Shown here piece by piece: positions 1-7,367 of a stretch of DNA of 47,744 nt; positions within the stretch are counted from its first letter, which is position 1, and the number at the start of each line of letters is the position of its first letter. Below the pieces are notes generated by a model. The model did no database searches. It saw only the letters and a list, made by a program, of their open reading frames with translations, and was not told the DNA's origin. Origin of the DNA: Ignavibacteriales bacterium (lineage in GTDB: Bacteria; Bacteroidota; Ignavibacteria; Ignavibacteriales; Melioribacteraceae). Location: positions 1 through 47,744 of the forward strand of contig JACOUS010000001.1 in assembly GCA_016177735.1 (NCBI GenBank). The letters run 5' to 3'. The translations under genes and the position numbers were made by a program.

Positions 1-741
1 TTATATGGCATTTATTTTAAAAGTAACATTTTTCTTGTAGAGCTTTTTAAACCGACCAATAAACGATAAAAATATATTCCACTTGATAATTTACGCCCAT
101 CAAATATTACTTCATATTTACCAGCATTTAGATATTCACGAATTAATTCTTTTATTTCCTTGCCCATTGCATCGTAAACGGTCAATACTATTTGGGAACC
201 TCTATTCAATGAAAAAAATATCTTTGTATTGGGATTAAATGGATTCGGGTAATTTTGTGATAAACTATATTCAATTGGTATGTCTTCGTCATCAACTCCA
301 CCCATTATAAATTTATTAGATATTTCTATTGATTGAATTGGTTCGTTTATAGAATTGTTATAGAAATACATTGTATCTATTTGGTCATAATTCGCTTGTA
401 TTTGTTTTGTCAAAACATATGCTATGCTCATTCTGACTTTCAAAGAATCATACGACTGTATTTCAATTACATTTTCTGGCTTCACATATTCTTCGAGAGG
501 TTTCCACTCAGTTTGATGGTCATTTGAAATAAAAACAAAAGCATAATTTGTATTTCTACATTTGATAGAATCGATTCTCAATATGGCAATTCCCTTATTA
601 TAGATTGTTATGCTATCTCTATAATTTTTATTGCCAATGCTCATAGTATCTCGTGACAACAATATTTCTTGACTAAAAGAACTTATGAGTGGGATAAAAC
701 AAAAAAATAATATTAATGTTTTCATGTTTTAGCCATATAAC
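1..741 (-). other. Cassette-like unit 1 (T9SS gene) bounded by inverted 9-mers
   Basis: Bases 1-9 (TTATATGGC) are the exact reverse complement of 732-740. The pair hugs the gene tightly: one site follows the stop codon, the other precedes the ATG. The next three genes downstream in the window have equivalent pairs with different sequences. This is what integron gene cassettes show when the two ends of a cassette derive from one palindromic recombination site. The left end is at the window edge, so the rest of the putative site cannot be seen. Confidence 0.45.
12..725 (-). CDS. Secreted protein with T9SS type A sorting domain
   Basis: The 237-residue product starts with a signal peptide (residues 1-19, hydrophobic core then SFSQ). 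It ends with a type IX secretion sorting domain of about 85 residues containing SQNYPNPFNPNTK, VYDAMGKEIKEL and SSGIYFYRL. The part between (20-145) matches no family I recognise; it looks beta-rich and may be a DUF1573-like or small beta-sandwich domain. The family role is export across the outer membrane and attachment to the cell surface. The ATG lies only about 7 bases inside the boundary repeat at 732-741, with no clear Shine-Dalgarno. The gene is the first unit of the cassette-like array, and the matching boundary repeat sits at bases 1-9, just after its stop. The exported nature is secure; function is unknown. Confidence 0.85.
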   Translation of the reverse strand: MKTLILFFCFIPLISSFSQEILLSRDTMSIGNKNYRDSITIYNKGIAILRIDSIKCRNTNYAFVFISNDHQTEWKPLEEYVKPENVIEIQSYDSLKVRMSIAYVLTKQIQANYDQIDTMYFYNNSINEPIQSIEISNKFIMGGVDDEDIPIEYSLSQNYPNPFNPNTKIFFSLNRGSQIVLTVYDAMGKEIKELIREYLNAGKYEVIFDGRKLSSGIYFYRLLVGLKSSTRKMLLLK

Positions 742-1207
742 GTAGTTGTCTATAGAAAAGAAAGTCAAGTAAAAACAGTTTACCCTTGGGATTTATTATC
801 CCAATTTTCTGACTTCGGTCTCACAGACAACACTCATGTTGATTATTTGTTTTGTTGAACAACTTCTGTTTAATTTCTTTCGTTCTATCTTTCTTTGCTC
901 GTTCTTATTTCTGTGTTTGTTTTACTAGTCGTCTATCTGAGCTCTCTTTAAGCGGCAACACCACTTTTGGGCTACGGCAAATTTCAGTATAAACCGCTGC
1001 TAACTGGCAGCCCTGAATTTACCCGCCGTTTGTTGGCGGGCAGCTATGCCGAATAGTTGCAACTACTTTTTATTTACCTGTCCCGTGTTTTTTGCGGGAT
1101 AAAAATGTTTCTTAGAACAAACTACTTTAAAGAGCAACTTTGTTTTGCAACCAAACCTAATAATTAGAACAAAGCCGCAATGAAAAACGGCGTCCGTGTT
1201 GAGCGGC
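742..1207. other. Non-coding spacer with palindromes
   Basis: No convincing gene. The stretch lies between the boundary repeats of cassette-like units 1 and 2. It contains a GC-rich palindrome near 1024-1045 (ACCCGCCG / TGGCGGGCAGC), another near 1079-1101 (TGTCCCG / CGGGATA), and a purine-rich tract on the minus strand. If the units are integron cassettes this would hold the attC of unit 2, although it is longer than a normal attC. Confidence 0.4.
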
Positions 1208-1242
1208 GGGTTATAGCTTGTGAATTAGTTTCATAAAAATAT

Positions 1243-1524
1243 TTAGTAAGCGTCTTTTCTCAAATCTATTGATAGGACATAAATAGTTTTTTCAATCTCA
1301 TCGATAACATAAAACAATCTATATTTTCCAATTCTATAGCGCCAAGTTTCTGGTTTGTAGTCCATCAATTTTTTGATATTGTTACCGTAGTGTGGTTCTT
1401 CTTTTAACTGAGGATAAATATGTTGAAGAAGTTTCCTTTCAATGAAGGTTTGATCCCGATTGGTGATTTTTTTAATCTTCTTAAGAAATTCGTCGGTTTC
1501 AAAGATCTGATAATTACTCAACAA
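1243..1524 (-). CDS. RelE/ParE-family toxin
   Basis: The 93-residue protein has the small basic fold pattern of RelE/ParE toxins: an N-terminal helix with TDEFLKKIKKI, a central Y-x-P-E-T-W-R-Y-R-I-G-K-Y-R-L-F-Y strand block (residues 56-73), and a C-terminal strand ending ID.RKDAY. RelE members cut mRNA in the ribosome and ParE members poison gyrase; the sequence does not decide between them. The start is TTG at 1524, overlapping the last 11 bases of the antitoxin gene, with GGGGCG just upstream, which points to translational coupling. The RHH antitoxin precedes it in the same direction. Toxin-antitoxin pairs are common passengers of cassette arrays and fit the inverted boundary repeats around this pair. 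Confidence 0.85.
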   Translation of the reverse strand: MLSNYQIFETDEFLKKIKKITNRDQTFIERKLLQHIYPQLKEEPHYGNNIKKLMDYKPETWRYRIGKYRLFYVIDEIEKTIYVLSIDLRKDAY

Positions 1525-1756
1525 ATCGCCCCTTTTTTGATTTCATATCAGCCAAGCCACGCTTCAGACTTTTATTTAAATCTGAATTACTGCGTATTTC
1601 TTCCATCTCGAATTCATCAACGAATACATTGTGCTCGATGAATCTTTTGACAGCTGTTTCAATAAAATTAGAAATAGGTCTATTATCTCTATCTGCTAAC
1701 TTTCTAAAGATTTTATAATTTTCTTCGCTTAATCGAAGAGTAATTGTTTTGGACAT
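1514..1756 (-). CDS. Ribbon-helix-helix antitoxin
   Basis: This 80-residue protein begins MSKTITLRLSEENYKIFRKL, the beta-strand plus helix of the CopG/RHH DNA-binding fold. It continues with PISNFIETAVKRFIE (second helix) and an acidic then basic C-terminal tail that would wrap the toxin. The ATG at 1756 has a good GAGG Shine-Dalgarno. It overlaps the toxin gene by 11 bases, the usual antitoxin-first order. By family behaviour it should neutralise the neighbouring RelE/ParE toxin and repress its own promoter by binding an operator upstream of 1756; I could not point to a definite operator. Confidence 0.85.
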   Translation of the reverse strand: MSKTITLRLSEENYKIFRKLADRDNRPISNFIETAVKRFIEHNVFVDEFEMEEIRSNSDLNKSLKRGLADMKSKKGRFVE

Positions 1757-1860
1757 AAAATAACCTCAATGAATGTTTATCGTTTCTTTGCGTTCTAATG
1801 TATTCATATCCATCGAAATATTCAATATCATTTTTATGGTAAAAGGTATAACGGCTTGTT

Positions 1861-1921
1861 ATCCCGATAAGTCGGGACAAGTTGTTAAAGATCAACCCGC
1901 CAAGAAGATGGCGGACAAGCC
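1861..1921. repeat. Two palindromes each followed by a CAAG tail
   Basis: TCCCGATAAGTCGGGA at 1861-1876 is followed by CAAGT. A second palindrome, ACCCGCC (near 1895) with its partner GGCGGA, is followed by CAAGC. The palindrome plus CAAG tail recurs at 4144-4168, 7079-7101, 19028-19047, 38396-38420, 42900-42918 and 47669-47687. These are members of one short dispersed element family. Confidence 0.6.
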
Positions 1922-1989
1922 CGGTATGAGGTGAAGAATGTCAGCTGATTTTTTACCTTACTTAACTAACTCGAAATTCCATTTCACGC

Positions 1990-2205
1990 TGAACCAATAC
2001 AGTTATGCACAAAATACTCAGAATAGCCTACGGCATGTTAAAAAACAAACAAAACTTTGACCCGGATATTGATAAGAGAAATCAGTGCAGAGGTGAACCT
2101 AAAATTAGAAAAATAAAAATCAGCAAAGTTCGTCGTTATCAAAAATTATCAATATGTCAAAGAACTTTTTTGACGGTTGGAGGCATCCTTATGCCTCTTT
2201 TATAA
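1990..2205 (+). pseudogene. Remnant of IS110-like transposase C-terminus
   Basis: In the frame starting at 2005 the translation reads MHKILRIAYGMLKNKQNFDP then DIDKRNQ. This matches the usual end of IS110/IS116/IS902-family transposases (RIxYGMLKxxxxFDPEID). The rest of the transposase, including its catalytic DEDD domain, is missing; a stop lies only a few codons upstream. A hairpin terminator follows at 2180-2203. It sits in the spacer between cassette-like units 2 and 3 on the opposite strand, so it is probably a later insertion. Confidence 0.5.
2180..2203 (+). terminator. Rho-independent terminator
   Basis: GAGGCAT, loop CCTT, ATGCCTC, then TTTTAT. It would end transcription coming from the IS110-like remnant. 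Confidence 0.6.
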
Positions 2206-2250
2206 AATTTATTATCATCAACTTGGCGTTGACTTTAATCGGAATAACTG

Positions 2251-3148
2251 GTTATACACCTTTTTTCTTAATTCCTTCATAAAGATTTCCAATTACTTCA
2301 GCTTTCATTTCATCAAAATCAAAAGCTATTGGGAATTCACTTTTAACCTTTTTCAACCAAGGCCACATAATATGTGTTCTATTTTGTTTTGCAGTTTCAT
2401 CGTAAAAATATTGAATAACAATTTCGGCAGTGCTACATATTCTAAAAATATCTTCATTAAAATATTTTTTATAAAAATCAGTACTATCAATTGTTTTCTG
2501 ATGAATGATATTATGGCGGTAGTTTTCTAGTCTAATAAAATCACTCCACCATTTTTTTTGAGTTGGTTTCATGACTTTATATATCTCTGGTAGAATTATA
2601 CTTATTTTATCTTTTAACGTTATCCATCTTTCAATTGCTTCTTTATCGTAAATTTCTTCAATTCCTTTAGATTTGTTTTTATATGTATACTTATAATTGT
2701 CATGAATACTAATATTTGCAAATGCTTCAATTGACGTATAGGCGAACACAATACTTGTTTCAACCAATTCAATGTAGTCACAAATTGCTTTTGACTTTTC
2801 TCCGATAAATTTTTTCTTATCGCCAGAGTAGTTTATATAGCTCAATTCATTATGGTTATTTATAAATTGTGTAGCAAAGAATTCCTTGGATAGTTCAAGT
2901 TGCTTTTTAGATATTGATAGTAATATAGAAATGTTATTTGGTTGGAAATATGTTAATTCTTTATTGCCCACCTTCAATTGGTCAAGTTCTTGAAATAATC
3001 CAGAACCCACTAATTGGCCATTTTCATGCTTTTGATGCCACACTGGTTTTCTTAATCGATGGTCATCAATTTCATATTTGTCAGGATTAATCCCGACTAC
3101 AAGTGTCATCTTTTTAGACATTACTTCAATTTTATTTAGGTGTATAAC
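2251..3148 (-). other. Cassette-like unit 3 with perfect 10-bp inverted boundary pair
   Basis: GTTATACACC at 2251-2260 and GGTGTATAAC at 3139-3148 are exact reverse complements enclosing a single gene. GCC precedes the minus-strand GTTATAC, as in unit 2. The gene starts 18 bases inside one site and stops within the other. Confidence 0.5.
2252..3121 (-). CDS. Hypothetical protein with HEPN-like motif
   Basis: This 289-residue protein has no signal peptide or membrane segment. The C-terminal half is helical and contains ETSIVFAYTSIEAFANISIH (about 121-140) followed by LENYRHNIIHQKT, in which R202-H207 gives the R-x4-H motif of HEPN domains. HEPN proteins are often metal-independent RNases in toxin-antitoxin, abortive infection and CRISPR systems. 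That activity here is an inference. The N-terminal part (MSKKMTLVVGINPDKYEI) may be a small separate domain. The stop codon TAA is formed inside the boundary repeat GGTGTATAAC (minus strand, 2260-2251), so the reading frame ends in the cassette edge. The next gene upstream also carries an HEPN-like motif but is not visibly similar elsewhere. Confidence 0.7.
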   Translation of the reverse strand: MSKKMTLVVGINPDKYEIDDHRLRKPVWHQKHENGQLVGSGLFQELDQLKVGNKELTYFQPNNISILLSISKKQLELSKEFFATQFINNHNELSYINYSGDKKKFIGEKSKAICDYIELVETSIVFAYTSIEAFANISIHDNYKYTYKNKSKGIEEIYDKEAIERWITLKDKISIILPEIYKVMKPTQKKWWSDFIRLENYRHNIIHQKTIDSTDFYKKYFNEDIFRICSTAEIVIQYFYDETAKQNRTHIMWPWLKKVKSEFPIAFDFDEMKAEVIGNLYEGIKKKGV

Positions 3149-3153
3149 GGCGT

Positions 3154-4126
3154 GTTAGTTGCGTTTATTGTTTAATTATTTTTTATAACATTATTCATTT
3201 GGTATAATTTCATATAAGATAGAAACAGAATCATCTACATCACCGCATCTATGCCATTCCTTATTAGAAATAACTAAACAGTAAATACCGAAATCAGCTC
3301 GAACATGTTTATTCTCAATATTCAATTCTAACCGATATTTTGACTCTTCATATTGTGAAGAATCTTTTTTATCAAATATCCAACTCGTTTGGTAATCCTC
3401 TGATTCAAAACTTGGGTCTATTTCAACTTCAATAACAATTTTTTCACCAACACTTATTTTTAAGTTGTTTTTTCTAGTATCACAAACACCTCTTCCAGTA
3501 TTATTCCTTGATATTTGTGTTTCGTTAAATTGATTTCCAAACGAATCAGAAAGTTTGATTATTGATGGAGCGTTATATTTTTTTTCCATGTTCTTTTCTA
3601 TATAATGTATTTTAATAGAACTGATTATATCATTAGAATAGCAAAGCGCTTGTAAAGCTTCGTGATAAGAAATTGGGTTTGAATGATACAGCTTATTCCG
3701 AATAGGAATAAGTCGAGATAAGAATAAACGCGCTTCATTATTACCATTCGGAAATGCAACAACGAAATAATCTTTAAATACTGCATTATAAAGATCTGGT
3801 TTACAGCTTATTCTGATTATGTCATCAAGAAAAAGAGAATCTACAAAACGTGGATAACGTGTTTTTTCAGAATCATATCTTATTTTAGCTTCTTTAATAA
3901 TTCCATTACTTATTAATCTATTCCCAAATGAATCTTGATATTCCCAATACTGATCTCCATACTTACTTTTTAATTCAATATCTATAATATTTCTCATCCA
4001 TATTTCAAGATTTTCAATCATTAATTTGCAGTCAGACCGCACTTTATTAAAATCAATTGAATTCAATATGCCACTCTAATAAATCATATAATAATTGATT
4101 CTTATTCATAAGACCAAGCAACTAAC
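3154..4126 (-). other. Cassette-like unit 4 with perfect 9-bp inverted boundary pair
   Basis: GTTAGTTGC at 3154-3162 and GCAACTAAC at 4118-4126 are exact reverse complements around one gene. Only five bases (3149-3153) separate this unit from unit 3, far less than the spacers of 398 and 468 bases at the other two junctions. Such a short join is not expected for full attC sites. Confidence 0.45.
3191..4066 (-). CDS. Hypothetical protein with Swt1-like HEPN motif
   Basis: In this 291-residue soluble protein the N-terminal 150 residues resemble Swt1-type HEPN domains: a helix DCKLMIENLEIWMRNIIDIEL, a later helical stretch, and LSRLIPIRNKLYHSNPISYHEA, with R123-N-x3-H128 as the probable catalytic motif. 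The C-terminal half (about 165-291) is beta-rich and unrecognised; it may be a ligand-binding or Ig-like domain. The start is TTG at 4066, chosen because a TAG lies three codons upstream in frame and an AGAG precedes it at suitable spacing. A stand-alone RNase effector of a defence or toxin module is plausible but unproved. Confidence 0.7.
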   Translation of the reverse strand: MNSIDFNKVRSDCKLMIENLEIWMRNIIDIELKSKYGDQYWEYQDSFGNRLISNGIIKEAKIRYDSEKTRYPRFVDSLFLDDIIRISCKPDLYNAVFKDYFVVAFPNGNNEARLFLSRLIPIRNKLYHSNPISYHEALQALCYSNDIISSIKIHYIEKNMEKKYNAPSIIKLSDSFGNQFNETQISRNNTGRGVCDTRKNNLKISVGEKIVIEVEIDPSFESEDYQTSWIFDKKDSSQYEESKYRLELNIENKHVRADFGIYCLVISNKEWHRCGDVDDSVSILYEIIPNE

Positions 4127-4540
4127 GTTAAGTGTTTTATCCGAACTTGCCTGCTGCAAGCAGGCTTGAGACAAAAAAATATATAATTGCACTCGCACAA
4201 AATATTATTATCGGTTAATTGATTGCATTGTCTCAATGCCTCAATTTCGGATAAAATATCCCGCACGGCGGGATGCGAAGCCGTCGTTACACCACTATGG
4301 GTATTTAATCGTCTCACTCCTTCACTTATTATTATTTATTTGTGTTTTTATTTACTGTCTTACTTAGTCCGTTAGCTAACAGACATTTTATTCTTATCGA
4401 TTTGTTGTGTTAAGTGGACTCAGTTTTGTTCTACATGTTCATAATTAAATGTTCTTGTTCGATGGTAATCATAAATACCTTTAATGGTAATCCATGCCTA
4501 TGGCACAAATTTTCATTTTCACAAATCAGATTACTTCAAC
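4127..4540. other. Non-coding spacer with CAAG-tailed palindrome
   Basis: No supported gene. A palindrome with the sequence CCTGCTTGCAGCAGG on the minus strand (4144-4168) is followed by CAAGT. ATCCCGCACGGCGGGAT lies near 4257. The minus-strand sequence GTTAGCTAAC near 4371-4381 may be another cassette edge. Confidence 0.4.
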
Positions 4541-4552
4541 CGTCTTTTACTA

Positions 4553-4923
4553 CGGAGACCTTGATGATCTTGCCATCATTGTCTCTACAAGTATCATTCT
4601 TCCTTCTTTACATTCCGGGCATCGGTTTAGATTAACTCCGGTTAATTCGTAAAGTATTTCTCTCCAATTTTTTGATGCACCGGTTTCTTCTACATTGCTT
4701 TCTTTTACTCCCAGTATTTGCCTGCACTGCGTTAATTTTGTTTTCTTATTTCTTCTTTAACTTCGCTGTGAATCGTGCTTTCATGAATATGATATCTAAA
4801 GATTAGTCCGCTTGATTTTCCCTTGATGAATTTATTAGCTGGAAAAGCGGGAAGAAGTTTTGTGTAGTTCAGATTAGCGGAAGAAGAAATCATTAATGCC
4901 CTCATCAATTTTTCTTCTGTCAT
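4553..4923 (-). pseudogene. Remnant of IS91-like transposase C-terminus
   Basis: In the minus frame from about 4745 down to 4553 the translation includes KLTQCRQILGVKESN, NWREILYELTGVNLNRCPEC and KEGRMILVE. This matches the end of IS91-family (Y2-type) transposases: the CRxxLGV stretch, W-R-E-x-L-x-E-L-T-G, and a C-terminal zinc-binding CPxC. Upstream the frame is broken: residues LLPAFPANKFIKGKSSG, which resemble the LPxxFxKIRYYG segment, are in another frame (4732-4923). At least one frameshift and loss of the whole N-terminal catalytic region make it non-functional. Confidence 0.6.
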
Positions 4924-5003
4924 GAAAGTGGTTCATGACAACCGGAAAAAACTTGAGTGCAAGTTAATTGATGCAAGGTTTTTTGTCAAATCATCATCGG
5001 TTT

Positions 5004-5031
5004 GTAAAGACGCGCCATGGCGCTTTTCTAC
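5004..5031. repeat. GTA(G/A)AGACG-type palindrome
   Basis: A 28-base inverted repeat begins GTAAAGACGCGCC and ends GGCGCTTTTCTAC. It has the same outer sequence as the 28-base perfect palindrome inside the gene at 29008-30048. Confidence 0.6.
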
Positions 5032-5091
5032 GGTGGGAATCAGATTATAAGATTGATTGACTGCAAATTTTTTTTGTACTTCGCACTACAA

Positions 5092-5928
5092 TTAAAAAAT
5101 GTGGTTTGTAAATAAAAGATACAAATACACAACCGGCGCGGTGAAGAGGAGTGAATCGAAGCGGTCTAATATTCCGCCGTGACCGGGAATTAACGAGGAA
5201 GAATCTTTTACATTTGCATCACGCTTGAGCATGCTTTCAACAAAATCTCCGGCTTGCCCGATTGTGCCGGTGATGATTCCGATTATAACTGCATCGTGCA
5301 TCGAGAGAAAATCTGCAATTAAATTTTTTGCCGCAATCATAATGGCAATTGAAAAAATTAATCCGGCAATTGCGCCTTCCCAGCTTTTATGCGGACTAAC
5401 ACGCGGCAAAATTTTGTGTTTGCCGATTGCGCTTCCAACAAAGTATGCAGCCGAATCGCAAATCCAAATCGATGCGAAGATTGAAACAATTAAATATCCG
5501 CCCTGATCATAAAGGAAAAATGAATCGCTGTAGAAATCGCGGAGTTTAACAAGCGATGAAGAAAATAACCCGATGTAAAATATTCCAATGAGCGAAGTGC
5601 CCACATTTGCAATTGCGGATTCGCGGTTGCGTTGAAGTTCGGCAAGCAGAAGTATCGAAACAATAATTATTGCGAGGGTATAAAAATCTGTAAACGACAA
5701 ATATGAATTTAGTATCAACGTAATTACGGATGCCGAGCTAACCAAAACATTTGGAATAAATCTACGGCGGGCAAGCATTTTATGAAATTCGAAAAACGAA
5801 ACGACACCGATAACAAGTACGAAGATCAAAAAAGGAACTTTACCGACAATACACAAAGTGATGATTAACGGGACGCCGAATAGTGCTACGATAACTCGTG
5901 TTGCAAGATTACTAAGTTTTGTCATCAA
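5092..5928 (-). CDS. cdsA: Phosphatidate cytidylyltransferase
   Basis: This enzyme converts phosphatidic acid and CTP to CDP-diacylglycerol in the inner membrane, the branch point of phospholipid synthesis. The 278-residue protein has about eight hydrophobic segments. The family signature is clear near the C-terminus: CDSAAYFVGSAIGKHK (158-172), SPHKSWEGAIAG (178-189) and SLIPGHGGILDRFDSL (245-260), with the metal-binding aspartates in DRFD. Length is normal for the family. The ATG at 5928 overlaps the stop of the upstream CPBP protease gene by four bases (ATGA), so the two are translationally coupled. Confidence 0.96.
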   Translation of the reverse strand: MMTKLSNLATRVIVALFGVPLIITLCIVGKVPFLIFVLVIGVVSFFEFHKMLARRRFIPNVLVSSASVITLILNSYLSFTDFYTLAIIIVSILLLAELQRNRESAIANVGTSLIGIFYIGLFSSSLVKLRDFYSDSFFLYDQGGYLIVSIFASIWICDSAAYFVGSAIGKHKILPRVSPHKSWEGAIAGLIFSIAIMIAAKNLIADFLSMHDAVIIGIITGTIGQAGDFVESMLKRDANVKDSSSLIPGHGGILDRFDSLLFTAPVVYLYLLFTNHIF

Positions 5929-6893
5929 AGCTCCGTGTCGTTTAATTCCGGTTTATGTAAAAATTTATGATAATTCCTTTTTAGATATGTGATGAACAAA
6001 AAGAATATTCCGCCCAAAATTAAAAAGCTGACAAGCAGTGCAAACGGGCTTTGATCGACGGTAGCGCTCGAACTAATCAATTCGTCATCGCCGAGTGCGA
6101 GAAACATTACGACTGCAAAAAAATTATTGAGGAAGTGAAGTGCCATCGGGACAAAGATTGAATTGCTTGTATATGCCGCGAATCCGAAGTACACACCGAG
6201 TGCAATCAACGGCACGAGTCCATACGGATTGAAATGATAAAGCCCGAAAAACAAACCGGTAACAAGCGCACTCCAAAACGGTTTGTATTTGAGCCGGAAA
6301 CTGTTGAGAACGAAACCTCTGAAAAAAGTTTCTTCGCAGATTGCCGGAACAACCGCAACAACAACAACAATGAACGATGCTTCGAAGATTGAATGCGAAG
6401 CGAGCAAACTTCCGTAAGTTGATTCTACAAGTTTATCGAGTTGATCGACAAGAACTTTTGCGGACTTTATGAAAGAAAAATTTTCTGCAAGTTTTGTAAT
6501 TACAAAACTTTGTATATAAACGTAACTCTGCAAAAGAGGAGTAAGCAGAATTAATCCCAACGTAAAAATGCCGATCTCTTTTATTGAAGGAAATTTTACT
6601 TTGAGTATTGCCGAAACATCGTGATAGATAAATCGGGTGAATAGAAGTGCCGGCAGAAGGATCAACAAAATTTGTCCGCCCATTGTTAGAAGACGTACAG
6701 CGTTAACATCTGCTTTCTCAAAATCCATTCCGAAGATTGCGAGCGTTAAAATAGCGCCGCCGAATTGGTACAAAACAAATACTGCCGCCAATCCAAAAAA
6801 CGCCGCTGTTACCGGAGACATTGTTGGAATTATTTTTTTTGTTTCCGTTTCAGGAGTTTTTTCTTCCTGATTATCTTGAAAATCTTCGTTCAT
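5925..6893 (-). CDS. CPBP-family intramembrane glutamic protease
   Basis: The 322-residue polytopic membrane protein has a charged N-terminal tail (1-25) and about eight transmembrane helices. The three CPBP/Abi motifs are present: C-E187-E188-TFF-R192 (EExxxR), FFGLYH220 and H253-xxx-N257 (ALHFLNNFF). Members are Rce1-like proteases or bacteriocin-immunity proteins; the substrate here cannot be read from sequence. A C-terminal helix (about 284-305) precedes a basic tail. It is transcribed with cdsA downstream and overlaps it by four bases. Upstream lies repeat DNA, so the promoter must be in or beyond the composite element at 6950-7148. Confidence 0.92.
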   Translation of the reverse strand: MNEDFQDNQEEKTPETETKKIIPTMSPVTAAFFGLAAVFVLYQFGGAILTLAIFGMDFEKADVNAVRLLTMGGQILLILLPALLFTRFIYHDVSAILKVKFPSIKEIGIFTLGLILLTPLLQSYVYIQSFVITKLAENFSFIKSAKVLVDQLDKLVESTYGSLLASHSIFEASFIVVVVAVVPAICEETFFRGFVLNSFRLKYKPFWSALVTGLFFGLYHFNPYGLVPLIALGVYFGFAAYTSNSIFVPMALHFLNNFFAVVMFLALGDDELISSSATVDQSPFALLVSFLILGGIFFLFITYLKRNYHKFLHKPELNDTEL

Positions 6894-6949
6894 TTATCCG
6901 TAAATATTGTTTGAGCAAATGGGTGCTGCGTAATCTTTACTACTGTTAA

Positions 6950-7148
6950 ACAAATTGCGGCTAAAGCCGATTTTATTTCTCTTAAACTAACCCACGAGAT
7001 ATCACCGCTTTGCGGGATTCCGTTTACACGGAAAATCTCGTGGCAATTTCGCCTGAATTTAGAAATAATTGCCACTATCCCGCTTATCGGCGGGCAAGCT
7101 TTAGATAGTGGGAGGTTTATCAATCCATAACAACCGGACTTTAGTCCC
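6950..7148. repeat. Composite hairpin repeat, copy 1
   Basis: A string of hairpins. GGC-TAAA-GCC lies near 6958-6970. A long stem CCACGAGAT (6992-7000) / ATCTCGTGG (7035-7043) encloses two inner hairpins (CCGC-TTT-GCGG and TTCCGT-TTAC-ACGGAA). Next come a CCCGCTTATCGGCGGG palindrome with CAAGC tail (7079-7101) and GGACTTTAGTCC (7137-7148). The 53-base core 6991-7043 is identical at 15401-15453. The open frame on the minus strand here is only repeat sequence. Confidence 0.8.
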
Positions 7149-7367
7149 AATTGTGTAATCTTGGAATTTTACGTACAAACTTAATTAAAATTAGATTACG
7201 GTATAAAATTATTTTTGAATGAGGAGGAGTGATAAAATCAGATACTGAATGAGAGGATTTGGTTTAGTATGAAAAATCGTTAAGGAAAATTCACGGTAAA
7301 CAATTCTAATTTATAGATCGCAGAGAGAAATACTAAACTAAATTTTTTGTTGGAGTATGAGATGGGT
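7149..7367. other. AT-rich non-coding stretch
   Basis: No gene, hairpin or promoter that I can support. Confidence 0.4.

Larger units (their letters stand above)
1208..1852 (-). other. Cassette-like unit 2 (toxin-antitoxin) with inverted boundary pair
   Basis: GTTATAGC at 1210-1217 is the reverse complement of GGTATAAC (1845-1852) except for one base. The sites lie just outside the toxin stop and upstream of the antitoxin. On the minus strand the unit opens with GCC followed by GTTATACC, close to the integron core GTTRRRY. Confidence 0.4.

Noticed and set aside
2177-2530. 117-codon plus-strand frame opposite the HEPN-like gene
   Set aside because: It starts in the IS110 terminator and is antisense to a better-supported gene; residue use is F/N/I-rich noise.
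4102-4317. 71-codon minus-strand frame
   Set aside because: It spans a CAAG-tailed palindrome and a cassette edge, has no recognisable domain, and is out of step with the real gene start at 4066.
6890-7150. 86-codon minus-strand frame upstream of the CPBP protease
   Set aside because: It is entirely composite repeat sequence and resembles the false N-terminus of the lptE frame.
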